From Thiorhodovibrio winogradskyi (GTDB lineage: Bacteria > Pseudomonadota > Gammaproteobacteria > Chromatiales > Chromatiaceae), in assembly GCF_036208045.1 (NCBI RefSeq), contig NZ_CP121472.1, positions 4,351,531-4,415,530 on the forward strand: a stretch of DNA of 64,000 bases, read 5' to 3'. Of the stretch, positions 53,908 through 61,886 are shown piece after piece. The notes beneath the pieces were generated by a model, which saw nothing but the letters and a program-made list of their open reading frames with translations, was not told where the DNA came from and did no database searches. The translations under genes were made by a program, and so were the position numbers. The number at the start of each line of letters is the position of its first letter. Positions within the stretch are counted from its first letter, which is position 1.

Positions 53908-53946
53908 GGGGAAAACGGGGGGAAAACGGGGACAGACCACGTTTTC
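53908..53946 (+). repeat. REP-type sequence, AAAACGGGGACAGACCACGTTTTC class
   Basis: GGGGAAAACGGG-GGGAAAACGGGGACAGACCACGTTTTC contains inverted GAAAAC/GTTTTC ends. It is a second REP class, distinct from the GAATTC type that follows at 53985. Confidence 0.6.
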
Positions 53947-53984
53947 TGCTCCGGGCGCGACACCCGCCAAGCCCGGCAACCTGC

Positions 53985-54174
53985 GAATTCTGGGGACATA
54001 CTTAATTCCTCTGGGCTGGCAGGGCGCGCTGTTCGCGGCTAAAGCCGCTCCCACCCCGCCACCAAATCGGCTAAACTCACCCCATGACAGCCGACACCCA
54101 AGCCACCGACACCGCCGACAAACCCGACTACGACAGCCCCTGGAAAGAGGTGCTGGGGCATGTGCCGGGGTAGG
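53985..54174 (+). repeat. GAATTC-GGGGACA module with Rpn family-A 5' fragment
   Basis: GAATTCTGGGGACATACTTA-ATTCC leads into AAATCGGCTAAACTCACCCC-ATG and 29 codons (MTADTQATDTADKPDYDSPW-KEVLGHVPG) before a TAG. It is the same leader as at 50538 with sequence drift. Confidence 0.72.
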
Positions 54175-54382
54175 GGAGTTAGCCGCCGCCCCTATCCGAA
54201 GCCGGTGGAGGTGGCGGCTATCCCTGCTTGAGCACAATCGGCTAAACTCTGTTCATGAGCGCCGATACGCCAGATGCTGTATTCGAGCCGGCACGGAGTA
54301 ATTGCGACCGGCGTTTCAATAGCCGGGTTCGCCAAACAATCAGAGAAGGGATCGGCGTGATCAATTGCCCGAGGAAATCACG
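54175..54382. other. Relic leader and short fragments
   Basis: An AATCGGCTAAACTCTGTTC-ATGAGC at about 54238 is another Rpn-type start, followed by unassigned sequence. No gene is supported. Confidence 0.35.
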
Positions 54383-54601
54383 ATGACGACACCTGTGGCG
54401 CATGTTGTGCGGCCCGATCATTCGCCCGCCGCTGAGATTGGTTTGAACAGACGTGTCCGCAACTCGTGTGAGCAGAGGATTGATCCGACAATCGACACCC
54501 TCGGCTGGACGCTTGAGGAAGCACGCATGACTCGCGCGCGGCTATCCAGCTTCGCCGAGGATTGGGAAACGCCGGGGATGGATGCCTATGACCGGGATTA
54601 A
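54383..54601 (+). CDS. Antitoxin of PemK/MazF-type module
   Basis: The 72-residue protein MTTPVAHVVRPDHSPAAEIG... has a helical C-terminal half (TLGWTLEEARMTRARLSSFA-EDWETPGMDAYDRD) like MazE-type tails that bind MazF. It overlaps the toxin start by 14 bases. The antitoxin call is from position and shape. Confidence 0.6.
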   Translation: MTTPVAHVVRPDHSPAAEIGLNRRVRNSCEQRIDPTIDTLGWTLEEARMTRARLSSFAEDWETPGMDAYDRD

Positions 54602-54950
54602 GCGCGGAGCTGTGGTGCTGCTGCGCTTCCCGAATACTGATTTGCGTACTTACAAGCGTCGCCCCGCGTTGATCGTTCAGGCCGACCTGCCGACGGGGCT
54701 GAACCAGAAAATCGTCGCCCTGATTACCTCCAATCTCACGCGCACCGGACCGACTCGAGTGGCCGTGAACCAGGCTAGCCAAGCCGGGCAAGAGATGGGC
54801 TTGCGAGGTGATTCAGTCATCGTGCTCGATAATCTCGCGACCGTCTTGGAGCGTGAGATTGATCGCGTGATTGGCTATTGCCCAGAGATGGACACTGTTG
54901 AGCTGGCGCTATGTCGGGTGTTTGGCCTGGCGAGCGGGCGAAAGAACTAA
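54588..54950 (+). CDS. PemK/MazF-family toxin
   Basis: The 120-residue protein MTGIKRGAVVLLRFPNTDLR-TYKRRPALIVQAD has the family start (KRGxVVLxxFP, KRRPALIV), then IVALITSNLTRTGPTRVAVN and SVIVLDNLATVLEREIDRVI-G, as in sequence-specific mRNA interferases. It looks complete. Confidence 0.87.
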   Translation: MTGIKRGAVVLLRFPNTDLRTYKRRPALIVQADLPTGLNQKIVALITSNLTRTGPTRVAVNQASQAGQEMGLRGDSVIVLDNLATVLEREIDRVIGYCPEMDTVELALCRVFGLASGRKN

Positions 54951-55043
54951 CCCCGTCTGAACCCAGGTTTCCCGGGCCCACATCCGCCACTGTAATGGTC
55001 AAAAACTCCAACGACCATCGAACTGTGGATTTTAGCCTTGTTG

Positions 55044-55276
55044 GAATTGCGGGGACAGTTTACTTAATTCCCTCTTCTGCCCTCACCTCCCACCCCCACC
55101 ACCGAATCGGCTAAACTCCCGCCATGACAGCCGAGACCCCCGACAAATCAGACAAAGCCGCGCTGCGCCAATGGCGCCGAGCCTTCGGCATTGCACTGAC
55201 GGGTGTCTTTGCTGGGGTGCCCTGGCAGATCGAGCGAGTACAGCCGGTATTCAACATTGAGGTACGGTCAGCGTGA
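55044..55276 (+). repeat. GAATT-GGGGACAG module with Rpn-like start, copy of 56069
   Basis: GAATTGCGGGGACAGTTTAC-TTAATTCCC, a GC-rich segment and CGGCTAAACTCCCGCC-ATG lead into a 50-codon frame (MTAETPDKSDKAALRQWRRA...). That frame ends at the GTG start of the PIN toxin (GTGA overlap). It may now serve as the promoter and leader of that toxin gene. Confidence 0.65.
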
Positions 55277-55692
55277 GTGTCGTGCTGGACACCTGCGTTT
55301 TGGTGGCGGCTGCACGGTCGCGTCATGGGGCTTCTAACGCTCTGATGTTATTACTTCCCGACCGGCGAATTCAACCAGCGGTATCCGTGCCTCTGTTCGT
55401 GGAGTATCAGGCAACATTGCTCCGTGGCGAGAATTTGGGTGGTCGTTCAGCGAGAGATGTCGACGACTTTCTTGACTATCTTCTGTCATTCAGTCATTTG
55501 CAGGATATTCACTATCGCTGGCGCCCGGCACTTGCGGACCCTGATGACGACTTCGTCCTGGAGCTTGCGGTAGCGGCAAGTTGCCGTTACATCGTGACCC
55601 ACAACCTCCGAGATTTCCGAGGGGCCGAACAGTGGGGTGTCGAACCTATCGCCCCAGGCAATCTGTTAAAACATTTGGAGGAATTGATGTGA
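55273..55692 (+). CDS. PIN-domain toxin (COG2402-like)
   Basis: The 139-residue protein MSVVLDTCVLVAAARSRHGA has the PIN residues D6, the E in SVPLFVEYQATLL, D in ALADPDDDFVLELAVAASC and the THNLRDF end. It begins at GTG 55273 and overlaps the downstream antitoxin (ATGTGAGC). Its first 56 codons are duplicated at 56298. Confidence 0.87.
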   Translation: MSVVLDTCVLVAAARSRHGASNALMLLLPDRRIQPAVSVPLFVEYQATLLRGENLGGRSARDVDDFLDYLLSFSHLQDIHYRWRPALADPDDDFVLELAVAASCRYIVTHNLRDFRGAEQWGVEPIAPGNLLKHLEELM

Positions 55693-55925
55693 GCACTCTG
55701 ACAATCAACATTCCTGACAGCCTCGTTGGTCAGCTTCAGCAGTTTTCTGTGGATCAAGGCATCACCGTAGATCAACTACTTTCCTCGGCCGCTGCCGAAA
55801 AGTTAAGTACACTCATGACGGTAGAGCACCTGCGCGAGCGTGGTGGCCATGGCGACCGCGCTGCCTATCTACGCTTTCTGGAGTCCGCTGCCGACGCTCC
55901 GCCAGTGCCCGGCGACGAACTGTAA
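55689..55925 (+). CDS. Antitoxin partner of PIN toxin
   Basis: The 78-residue protein from GTG 55689 (STLTINIPDSLVGQLQQFSV-DQGITVDQLLSSAAAEKLST) has a ribbon-helix-helix-like N-terminus and an acidic tail. It follows the toxin, a less common order, with a 4-base overlap. Confidence 0.75.
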   Translation: MSTLTINIPDSLVGQLQQFSVDQGITVDQLLSSAAAEKLSTLMTVEHLRERGGHGDRAAYLRFLESAADAPPVPGDEL

Positions 55926-56067
55926 TGGTCAAGAAACTGTAATGGTCACAAAACCCAACGACCATCGGACTGTGGAGTTTAGCCTTGTTGTCAAGCGTAT
56001 TTTAGGCCATCGCGACAGGCCGAACAGCGGTTCGTCACCCGAAATCGGCTCTCGAAGCGCGCTTGCG

Positions 56068-56466
56068 GGAATTCCGGGGACAGTTTACTTAATTCCCTCT
56101 TCTGCCCTCACCTCCCACCCCCACCACCGAATCGGCTAAACTCCCGCCATGACAGCCGAGACCCCCGACAAATCAGACAAAGCCGCGCTGCGCCAATGGC
56201 GCCGAGCCTTCGGCATTGCACTGACGGGTGTCTTTGCTGGGGTGCCCTGGCAGATCGAGCGAGTACAGCCGGTATTCAACATTGAGGTACGGTCAGCGTG
56301 AGTGTCGTGCTGGACACCTGCGTTTTGGTGGCGGCTGCACGGTCGCGTCATGGGGCTTCTAACGCTCTGATGTTATTACTTCCCGACCGGCGAATTCAAC
56401 CAGCGGTATCCGTGCCTCTGTTCGTGGAGTATCAGGCAACATTGCTCCGTGGCGAGAATTTGGGTG
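56068..56466 (+). pseudogene. Duplicate of the PIN-toxin 5' block
   Basis: Positions 56068-56466 repeat 55043-55441 almost perfectly, at a distance of 1025 bases: REP-type leader, 50-codon frame and the first 56 codons of the PIN toxin. The toxin is cut at ENLG by GAATTCTGGGGCGAATTC, the start of the next module. Confidence 0.85.
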
Positions 56467-56480
56467 CTGAATTCTGGGGC

Positions 56481-56820
56481 GAATTCTGGGGACAGTATAC
56501 TTAATTCCTTTCGGGCTGCCCCCAACGCTCCCACCCCGCCCCAAATCGGCTAAAATCACCCCATGACAGCCGACACCCAAGCCACAGACACCAGCGACAA
56601 ACCCGACTACGACAGCCCCTGGAAAGAAGCGCTGGAGCGGTTCTTTCCGGAGTTTCTCGCGTTGTTGTTTCCGGCCATCCATGCCGAGATCGACTGGTCA
56701 AAGGGCGTGCAGTTTCTCGACAAGGAATTCCAGAAGATCGTGTGCGAGGCCAAGACCACCCGGCGCTATGCGGATAAGCTCGTCGGCGTCACCCGCCGCG
56801 ATGAGACGCCGGTGTGGCGG
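56481..56820 (+). pseudogene. REP leader with Rpn family-A N-terminal nuclease domain, truncated
   Basis: After GAATTCTGGGGACAGTATAC-TTAATTCC and the leader, ATG 56563 begins MTADTQATDTSDKPDYDSPW-KEALERFFPEFLALLFPAIH-AEIDWSKGVQFLDKEFQKIV-CEAKTTRRYADKLVGVTRRD. This is the Rpn (PD-(D/E)XK transposase-like) N-terminus. At codon 86 (TPVW) the gene is cut by the next GAATTC module. It is the longest family-A copy in the window. Confidence 0.78.
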
Positions 56821-56922
56821 AATTCTGGGGACAGTATACTTAATTCCTTTCGGGCTGCCCCCAACGCTCCCACCCCGCCCCAAATCGGCTAAAATCACCC
56901 CATGACAGCCGACACCCAAGAG
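56820..56922 (+). repeat. GAATTC-GGGGACAG module with six-codon Rpn start
   Basis: A third tandem copy of the leader runs through ATGACAGCCGACACCCAAG and is itself cut after six codons by the next GAATTC at 56923. Confidence 0.78.
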
Positions 56923-57040
56923 GAATTCTGGGGACAGTTACTTAATTCACTTGGGCTGGCAAATCCGGTGACAGTATACCGAACAGCCTGAGGCACGCAG
57001 CTCAAGCCCACCCCAGCAGCGCATCGGCTAGAGTGTGGAG
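56923..57040 (+). repeat. GAATTC-GGGGACAG sequence and family-B leader
   Basis: GAATTCTGGGGACAGTTACT-TAATTC is followed by CCGGTGACAGTATACCGAAC-AGCC and GCGCATCGGCTAGAGTGTGG, the family-B Rpn leader that precedes ATG 57041. Confidence 0.65.
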
Positions 57041-57179
57041 ATGAGCCGCGACACCCGCATCCCTTGGCATGAACTGCTCGGCAAAGCCCTCACCGACGCG
57101 CCCTATGGCGCCGGGGCGCTGGAAGTGCTCAACAGGTTATCCACGGCGGCGTTGGGGGTAGAGGCTTCCGGGTGCTGAG
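57041..57179 (+). pseudogene. Rpn-like family-B fragment with internal deletion
   Basis: MSRDTRIPWHELLGKALTDA joins PYGAGALEVLNRLSTAALGV; in the full gene at 42132 these parts are about 300 bases apart. The deletion junction shares a short GCG homology. The frame stops at 57177. Confidence 0.7.
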
Positions 57180-57193
57180 GTTGCCACGGTTGA

Positions 57194-57682
57194 TCAGGCC
57201 TTGGACAAGGGAAGAAACAGGGTGCGCGGTGAGTCGGACAATGCGATGAAGCCATGGTGGTGGTAGAAGGCCGCAGCCTGTTCGTCCTTTGCCTCGACGA
57301 CCAGCGCAAAAGCGGCAATCTCGGCGCGGGCCGCTCGTTTCAGCGCGTCAGCGAGCAGGGCGCCGCCAAGGCCTTGCCCGTGGAACGCGCGATGCACCGC
57401 CAAGCGCCCCAGACGTACGGCTGGTATTGAGGGGTAGCGGGGCAGTTTCTTGGCCGTTTCCGCGGGAAGCTCGGATAAGCAGAGGCTTGCCGATGCGAGC
57501 GTATAGTATCCGGCAATCCGCTGTTCCTGGGTGAGCGCGACAAAGCAAGCCGTCACTCGACGGCGGATATCCTGCGTGACTTGGCGTTGAAAATAGCGGT
57601 CGAGTGCTACGCAGCCACTGTCGAACGGGCGGCGGTCATGGTCGGCAGCGAGCGCAACGATGCGGAAGGTCGCCTCGCTCAC
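57194..57682 (-). CDS. GNAT acetyltransferase toxin (TacT/AtaT-like)
   Basis: These toxins acetylate aminoacyl-tRNA. The 162-residue protein has FDSGCVALDRYFQRQVTQD near the N-terminus (the typical F-x-C-x-x-L-D-x-F start), the acetyl-CoA loop AVHRAFHGQGLGGALLADAL and the C-terminal AAAFYHHHGFIALSDSPRTL-FLPL. It overlaps the DUF1778 antitoxin by 4 bases. It is complete. Confidence 0.9.
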   Translation of the reverse strand: MSEATFRIVALAADHDRRPFDSGCVALDRYFQRQVTQDIRRRVTACFVALTQEQRIAGYYTLASASLCLSELPAETAKKLPRYPSIPAVRLGRLAVHRAFHGQGLGGALLADALKRAARAEIAAFALVVEAKDEQAAAFYHHHGFIALSDSPRTLFLPLSKA

Positions 57683-57960
57683 TCAGGCGCCACCAGCGCT
57701 CGGTGACGCGCGAAGGCGCGCTCCATCGCCGGCGTTTGCTGTGGGGGCGACAACAGGGCTTCGGCAAAGCGTTGGGAATCGGCCTGAGACAGGCGGATGA
57801 CCTCGGCCTGCTCAATGGCCTGTTGGGCGGCCTCGGTGACGGCGGTGACGACAAAGTCGGTCATCGTTCGACCTTGGATTTCGGCGGCGCGTTTGAGTAA
57901 GGCATGGAGATCGGTGCTGATCCGTGCTTCAAGGCGAGCGGTTGACGAAGCGGATGGCAT
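57679..57960 (-). CDS. DUF1778 antitoxin (TacA-like)
   Basis: The 93-residue protein has the ribbon-helix-helix TARLEARISTDLHALLKRAA-EIQGRTMTDFVVTAVTEAAQ and a C-terminal neutralising tail (DSQRFAEALLSPPQQTPAME). It precedes and overlaps the GNAT toxin, the standard order. It probably autorepresses the pair. Confidence 0.9.
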   Translation of the reverse strand: MPSASSTARLEARISTDLHALLKRAAEIQGRTMTDFVVTAVTEAAQQAIEQAEVIRLSQADSQRFAEALLSPPQQTPAMERAFARHRALVAPE

Positions 57961-58561
57961 GATGGACTCCCGTCACGATGGATGTACCCGATTCCCTAAG
58001 GGTACGGCAAATTGCCGTCCATTGCTGCAGCACTGGTGGGGGCGGCGAAGACGGTGCGCACGCGCATCGGCTAGACTCTCGGCATGAGCCGCGATCCCCG
58101 CATCCCCTGGCATGAACTGCTCGAAGAAAGGAAGAAAGGGGCCGGGTTTATTTCCCGAAGTCAAGCCTTAAATGCGCTCTGAAGCAAGAAGGTGCCGGCC
58201 AAGCCCCGCCCACCTCCGCGTCCGAATCGGCTACACTCCCGCCATGACAGCCGACACCCCAGGCGCGTTGTGGGGACAGGATAGTCAGTTTTGAGCCAAA
58301 TGAATGGCTAGTTGTCATTGTAAAGGCTGTGGCATCAAAGATTCCGTGAACACTTGACAGTTCAGCTGCTCCACCGGCCTGCATGATTCTGCTAGACAGC
58401 AAGCACGAGCCGCGCCGACTGCACCCCTGGCATGAGCTGCTTGGCAAAGCCTTGACACACGCGCTGATCGGGCTGCTGTCTAGGGTTAGCGGTGCGACAT
58501 CTTGCCAACATCTTCGGCGTTGCGTCATTACAACGTCGAGACGATCCGGGAGGACTTCGAC
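57961..58561. other. Relics of Rpn leaders and starts
   Basis: The stretch contains GCATCGGCTAGACTCTCGGC-ATG with MSRDPRIPWHELLE at 58084, an AATCGGCTACACTCCCGCC-ATGACAGCCGACACC at about 58223, a GGGGACAGGATAG relic at 58271, and a fragment PWHELLGKALTHALIGL at about 58425. None is a gene. The last part should hold the promoter of the Phd/VapC pair. Confidence 0.5.
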
Positions 58562-58819
58562 ATGCAGATGACCACAGTCAGTTCCACTGATTTTGCGCGT
58601 GATCTAAATGAGGCAAAGAAAGCGGCCAGTGCTGGCCCGGTGATCGTCACCGACGAGGGGCGACCAGCTTACGCGCTGCTGAAGATCGACGACTACTACA
58701 GACTTGCCAGAAAGGCGCCGAAGAGCCTACTGACAATCATGGATGCAATACCAGGTGGGAATATCGACTTTGATCCGCCAACGCTCACCGGAAACGACCT
58801 AAAACCCGCGGACTTCTGA
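58562..58819 (+). CDS. Phd/YefM-family antitoxin
   Basis: The 85-residue protein MQMTTVSSTDFARDLNEAKK-AASAGPVIVTDEGRPAYALL-KIDDYYRLA is a Phd/YefM antitoxin with a toxin-binding tail (PGGNIDFDPPTLTGNDLKPA). It lies nine bases before the PIN toxin gene. ATG 58562 is preferred over upstream in-frame codons. Confidence 0.88.
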   Translation: MQMTTVSSTDFARDLNEAKKAASAGPVIVTDEGRPAYALLKIDDYYRLARKAPKSLLTIMDAIPGGNIDFDPPTLTGNDLKPADF

Positions 58820-58828
58820 TGAGCCCGT

Positions 58829-59248
58829 ATGTTCCTACTCGATACCAATGTCATTTCCGAGTTACGCAGGGGCAAACGACGGCCATCGGCCAGCGTTCGC
58901 GCCTGGGCCGACACCGTATCTGCACATCAGCTCTACTTATCTGCCGTGTCGGTGCTAGAGCTGGAGATGGGGGTGCTGCGCATGGAGCGTAAGGACGCAC
59001 CGCAGGGAGCGATTTTGCGCGCATGGGCCACAACGGTCATCCAACAATTCCAGGATCAGGTGCTGCCCTTTACACCACAAACGGCGCTGCTATGTGCACC
59101 GATGCATGTGCCCGACGCGCGCAGCTTTCGTGATTCAATGATCGCGGCAACGGCGATTGAGCACCGGCTCAGGCTCGTGACCCGGAATGTGTCGGACTTC
59201 AAAGGATTGGGCGTCGAGCTGGTCAATCCATGGGAAACACCGCGTTAG
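58829..59248 (+). CDS. vapC: VapC-family PIN toxin
   Basis: The 139-residue protein MFLLDTNVISELRRGKRRPS has the PIN residues D5 in LLDTNVISEL, E in SVLELEMGV, and D in RSFRDSMIAATAIEH followed by LVTRNVSDF. This is the classic VapC/FitB pattern of an RNase toxin. It appears intact and pairs with the Phd-type antitoxin. Confidence 0.9.
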   Translation: MFLLDTNVISELRRGKRRPSASVRAWADTVSAHQLYLSAVSVLELEMGVLRMERKDAPQGAILRAWATTVIQQFQDQVLPFTPQTALLCAPMHVPDARSFRDSMIAATAIEHRLRLVTRNVSDFKGLGVELVNPWETPR

Positions 59249-59283
59249 GACAACCATAGCCGTCGAGTAACACTGTTAATAAA

Positions 59284-59594
59284 AGTGGCCCAGCGCGAGG
59301 AGAATGATCGCGCGGCGGGCATCGACTACAACCTGCATAAGGTCGCCCTCTCCGATGCCGACGGCATCCTCCATCTGCACGGGACCTCGGTCGATGGCTC
59401 GGGCCGCGTCACCCATACCCAGATTCGCCCCGAACGCGACGAGGCCATGCCCTTCCTGGTCGGCATCAAGGAGATACCCACCCGCCGCCTCGATACCGTC
59501 TTCGCGCAACAGCCGCCGGCGGACCTCTCCTATCTGGTGAAGCTCGACGTCGACGGCGTCGAGGAGCAGATCATCGCCGGCGGCCAACAGGGGG
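59284..59594 (+). pseudogene. FkbM-type methyltransferase fragment
   Basis: The frame REENDRAAGIDYNLHKVALS-DADGILHLHG...IPTRRLDTVF...YLVKLDVDGVEEQIIAGG matches the middle of FkbM methyltransferases (KLDVDGVE is the SAM-pocket strand). There is no start, and the 3' end is cut by GAATTCTGGGGACA at 59595. It probably came from the polysaccharide locus. Confidence 0.78.
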
Positions 59595-59683
59595 GAATTC
59601 TGGGGACATATACTTAATTCCCTCCGTGCTGCGCCCTAACTCCCGCTCCCACAATTCGCCACCGCATCGGCTAAACTTCCAGC
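59595..59683 (+). repeat. GAATTC-GGGGACA module
   Basis: GAATTCTGGGGACATATACT-TAATTCC, a GC-rich segment and CGCATCGGCTAAACTTCCAGC-ATGACAGCC again. The Rpn-like ATGACAGCC start is joined to a phosphatase gene. Confidence 0.75.
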
Positions 59684-60246
59684 ATGACAGCCGCCGCCCA
59701 AGCCCTGGTCGCCTATCATGTCGCCCACGGCGGCTTCTCCCGCTATCAAAAATTCGATGATTTCCTTGAACAGATCGTGCCACCCGGCGTCACCGGTCCA
59801 TCACGCGATGAACTGCTCGCCCGCTTCGCTGCCTCAACACGCCAAGGCCTGCTGGAGTGCGAAGTCGCCGAGGGCTTAACCGCCCTGCGCGAACAGACCG
59901 CCCACGCCCGCTGGCTCATCGTCTCCGGCGGCGATCAAACCGAGTTGCGGGAAGTTTCACCCAACGCGGCTTAGCCCCGCTCTTCGATGGCGGTATCTTC
60001 GGCAGCCCCGACACCAAAGACAGCATCCTGAGCCGCGAACGGGCTAACGGCAACATCCAACAACCCGCCCTGTATCTGGGGGATAGCCGCTACGACCACC
60101 AAGCCGCCACCCAAGCCGGGCTGGAGTTTGTGTTTGTCAGCGGGTGGAGTGAAGTCAAGGATTGGCAGGCGTGGTGCGCGCAAGAAGCCATCAGCACCGT
60201 GCCGCATCTCGCTGATTTGCTGGTGCAGAGACTGGATTCAGAATGA
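59684..60246 (+). pseudogene. HAD-like phosphatase, 5'-replaced and frameshifted
   Basis: YHVAHGGFSRYQKFDDFLEQ and ARWLIVSGGDQTELREV continue, after a one-base deletion near 59955, as FTQRGLAPLFDGGIFGSPDT-KDSIL...ALYLGDSRYDHQAATQAGLE-FVFVSGWSEV. These are the HAD motifs II-IV (SGG, K, GDSRYD). The N-terminal DxD is missing because the gene begins within the Rpn leader. Related HADs occur in nonulosonic-acid loci. Confidence 0.75.
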
Positions 60247-60301
60247 ATGTCAAATAACGAGACAGCGGTAAAATCACAGAACATCTGTCGGCGTTGCCAT
60301 C

Positions 60302-60570
60302 GTGAAATTTGAATGGAATCAAGAAAAAGCCGAAGTGAATGCGCGCAAGCACGCGGTGAGCTTCGAGGAAGCCACGACAGTTTTTGGTGATCCTTTCGCT
60401 GGAACTTTTCGCGATGAGCGCCATTCTATTGGGGAACAGCGATATATCACGGTTGGACTGGCTTCACCGGTCGATTGCTGGTCGTTTCTCACACCGAAAA
60501 TCGCGGAATCATTCGCATCATTAGTGCCCGATCTGCCACACCGCACGAGCGCAAACGCTATGAATCCTGA
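60302..60570 (+). pseudogene. brnT: BrnT toxin with frameshift
   Basis: MKFEWNQEKAEVNARKHAVS-FEEATTVFGDPFAGTFRDER is the BrnT start. The conserved second half, GRLLVVSHTENRGIIRIISA-RSATPHERKRYES, is in a different frame and ends at the TGA at 60568. A single-base indel around 60460-60470 separates them. As it stands, translation of the first frame runs into the brnA frame. Confidence 0.85.
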
Positions 60571-60796
60571 CGATCTTGAAGATGACTTGCTTCCCGAATA
60601 CGAGTTTGATTTTTCCAAAGCTGTCCGCGGAAAATTCTATAAGGAATACACTCAAAGCAGCAACATCGTTGTCCTTGATCCTGATATCGCGGCAGCCTTC
60701 CAGAATGCTGAGGCGGTTAACAGCGCACTGCGTTCCATGTTAGCGTTTGCAAAACAAACAGAACGACTAACACATTTCAAGTGCTCAACAAATTAG
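60560..60796 (+). CDS. brnA: BrnA antitoxin
   Basis: The 78-residue protein MNPDDLEDDLLPEYEFDFSK-AVRGKFYKEYTQSSNIVVLD-PDIAAAFQNAEAVNSALRSM is a BrnA-type ribbon-helix-helix antitoxin. It overlaps the original brnT end by 11 bases. Because of the brnT frameshift, the brnT start codon is now in frame with brnA, so a 164-residue fusion is also encoded. Confidence 0.85.
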   Translation: MNPDDLEDDLLPEYEFDFSKAVRGKFYKEYTQSSNIVVLDPDIAAAFQNAEAVNSALRSMLAFAKQTERLTHFKCSTN

Positions 60797-60860
60797 CGGA
60801 ATTAAAGAATTAAAGAAGAATTAAAGGGGTCAGGTTCGATTTTTCTGCTATACTCATGGC

Positions 60861-61592
60861 ATGCCACGACGCCCCCGCCTGCACATCGCCGACTACCCGC
60901 ATCACATCGTCCAGCGCGGTCATAACCGTGCGGCCTGCTTTTTTGCCGAGGAAGACTATCAGACCTATCGGCACTGGCTGGGCGAGGCGCTGGCGAACAC
61001 CGGCGCGGCTTTGCATGCCTATGTGCTGATGACCAATCATGTCCATCTGCTGGTCACGCCCAAGGCGGCTGAGGATATTCCCCGGCTGGTCATGGCCATC
61101 GGTCGGCGCTACGTTCAGACCATCAACAAGACCTACCGCCGCACCGGCACCCTGTGGGACAGTCGCTACAAGTCCTCGCTGATCCAAACCGACACCTATC
61201 TGCTGCGCTGCCAGCGCTACATTGAGCTGAATCCGGTACGCGCCGACATGGTGCGCGACCCAGGGGAGTATCCTTGGAGCAGCTACCGGGCCAACGGCCT
61301 GGGCGCCAGCGATTCGCTGCTCTCGCCACATGCGCTGTATCTGGCGCTGGGCGACGCGCCCGAGGCCAGACAAGCAGCCTATCGGGAGCTGTTTCGCACC
61401 GGACTCGATGGCGCCGCGCTCTCGGAGTTGCGCCTGGCGATTCAACAATCCCAGCCCATCGGCAGTGAGCGGTTTTTGCAGCAGATCGAGCAAATGACCG
61501 GTCAGCGGCGCGAGGCGCGCCCACGTGGGCGACCGCGCCTGGAGCCAGATGGGCCGACGGTGTTGCCGGGGCAGATGGAGTTGGGGTTTTAG
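60861..61592 (+). CDS. REP-associated tyrosine transposase (RAYT)
   Basis: The 243-residue protein MPRRPRLHIADYPHHIVQRG-HNRAACFFAEEDYQ has the HUH motif in YVLMTNHVHLLVTP and the catalytic Tyr in CQRYIELNPVRADMVRDPGE-YPWSSYRANG. A helical C-terminus (ERFLQQIEQMTGQRREARPR-GRPRLEP) follows. It is intact and is the likely source of activity on related REP sequences. Its leader AATTAAAGGGGTCAGGTTCG-ATTTTTCTGC resembles that of the 50754 copy. Confidence 0.92.
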   Translation: MPRRPRLHIADYPHHIVQRGHNRAACFFAEEDYQTYRHWLGEALANTGAALHAYVLMTNHVHLLVTPKAAEDIPRLVMAIGRRYVQTINKTYRRTGTLWDSRYKSSLIQTDTYLLRCQRYIELNPVRADMVRDPGEYPWSSYRANGLGASDSLLSPHALYLALGDAPEARQAAYRELFRTGLDGAALSELRLAIQQSQPIGSERFLQQIEQMTGQRREARPRGRPRLEPDGPTVLPGQMELGF

Positions 61593-61630
61593 AGAGTCAG
61601 GACTTCGATCAATTGTAAGGACAATCTGCT

Positions 61631-61861
61631 ATGACGAGTTTTCAACAGCTTGAGCATGCGGCACTGGAATTATCCGAAAGCCAGCGAGCGGCGCTCGCGC
61701 AGCGCCTGCTACTCAGTCTTCGTGCTTCTTCATCTGAGGAAGACAAGGATGAAGCGTGGCTGACCGAGGCGAACCGCAGAGCTCGAGAGCTTGATGCCGG
61801 GCTCGTTAAGCCGGTTCCGGCTGAAGAGGTTAGGGAAAAAGCAAAGCTGCTGACGGGATGA
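61631..61861 (+). CDS. Addiction-module component antitoxin (TIGR02574-like)
   Basis: The 76-residue protein MTSFQQLEHAALELSESQRA-ALAQRLLLSLRASSSEEDKD-EAWLTEANRRARELDAG...PAEEVREKAK matches the putative addiction-module family that pairs with RelE/ParE toxins. The next ATG overlaps its stop (ATGA). Confidence 0.87.
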   Translation: MTSFQQLEHAALELSESQRAALAQRLLLSLRASSSEEDKDEAWLTEANRRARELDAGLVKPVPAEEVREKAKLLTG

Positions 61862-61886
61862 ACTACGTTTTTCACCCGGCAGCGCG
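61858..61886 (+). pseudogene. ParE/RelE toxin, first nine codons only
   Basis: ATGAACTACGTTTTTCACCC-GGCAGCG encodes MNYVFHPAA, the usual beginning of ParE-type toxins, and is cut at once by GAATTCTGGGGACAG. The antitoxin in front is intact. Confidence 0.7.
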
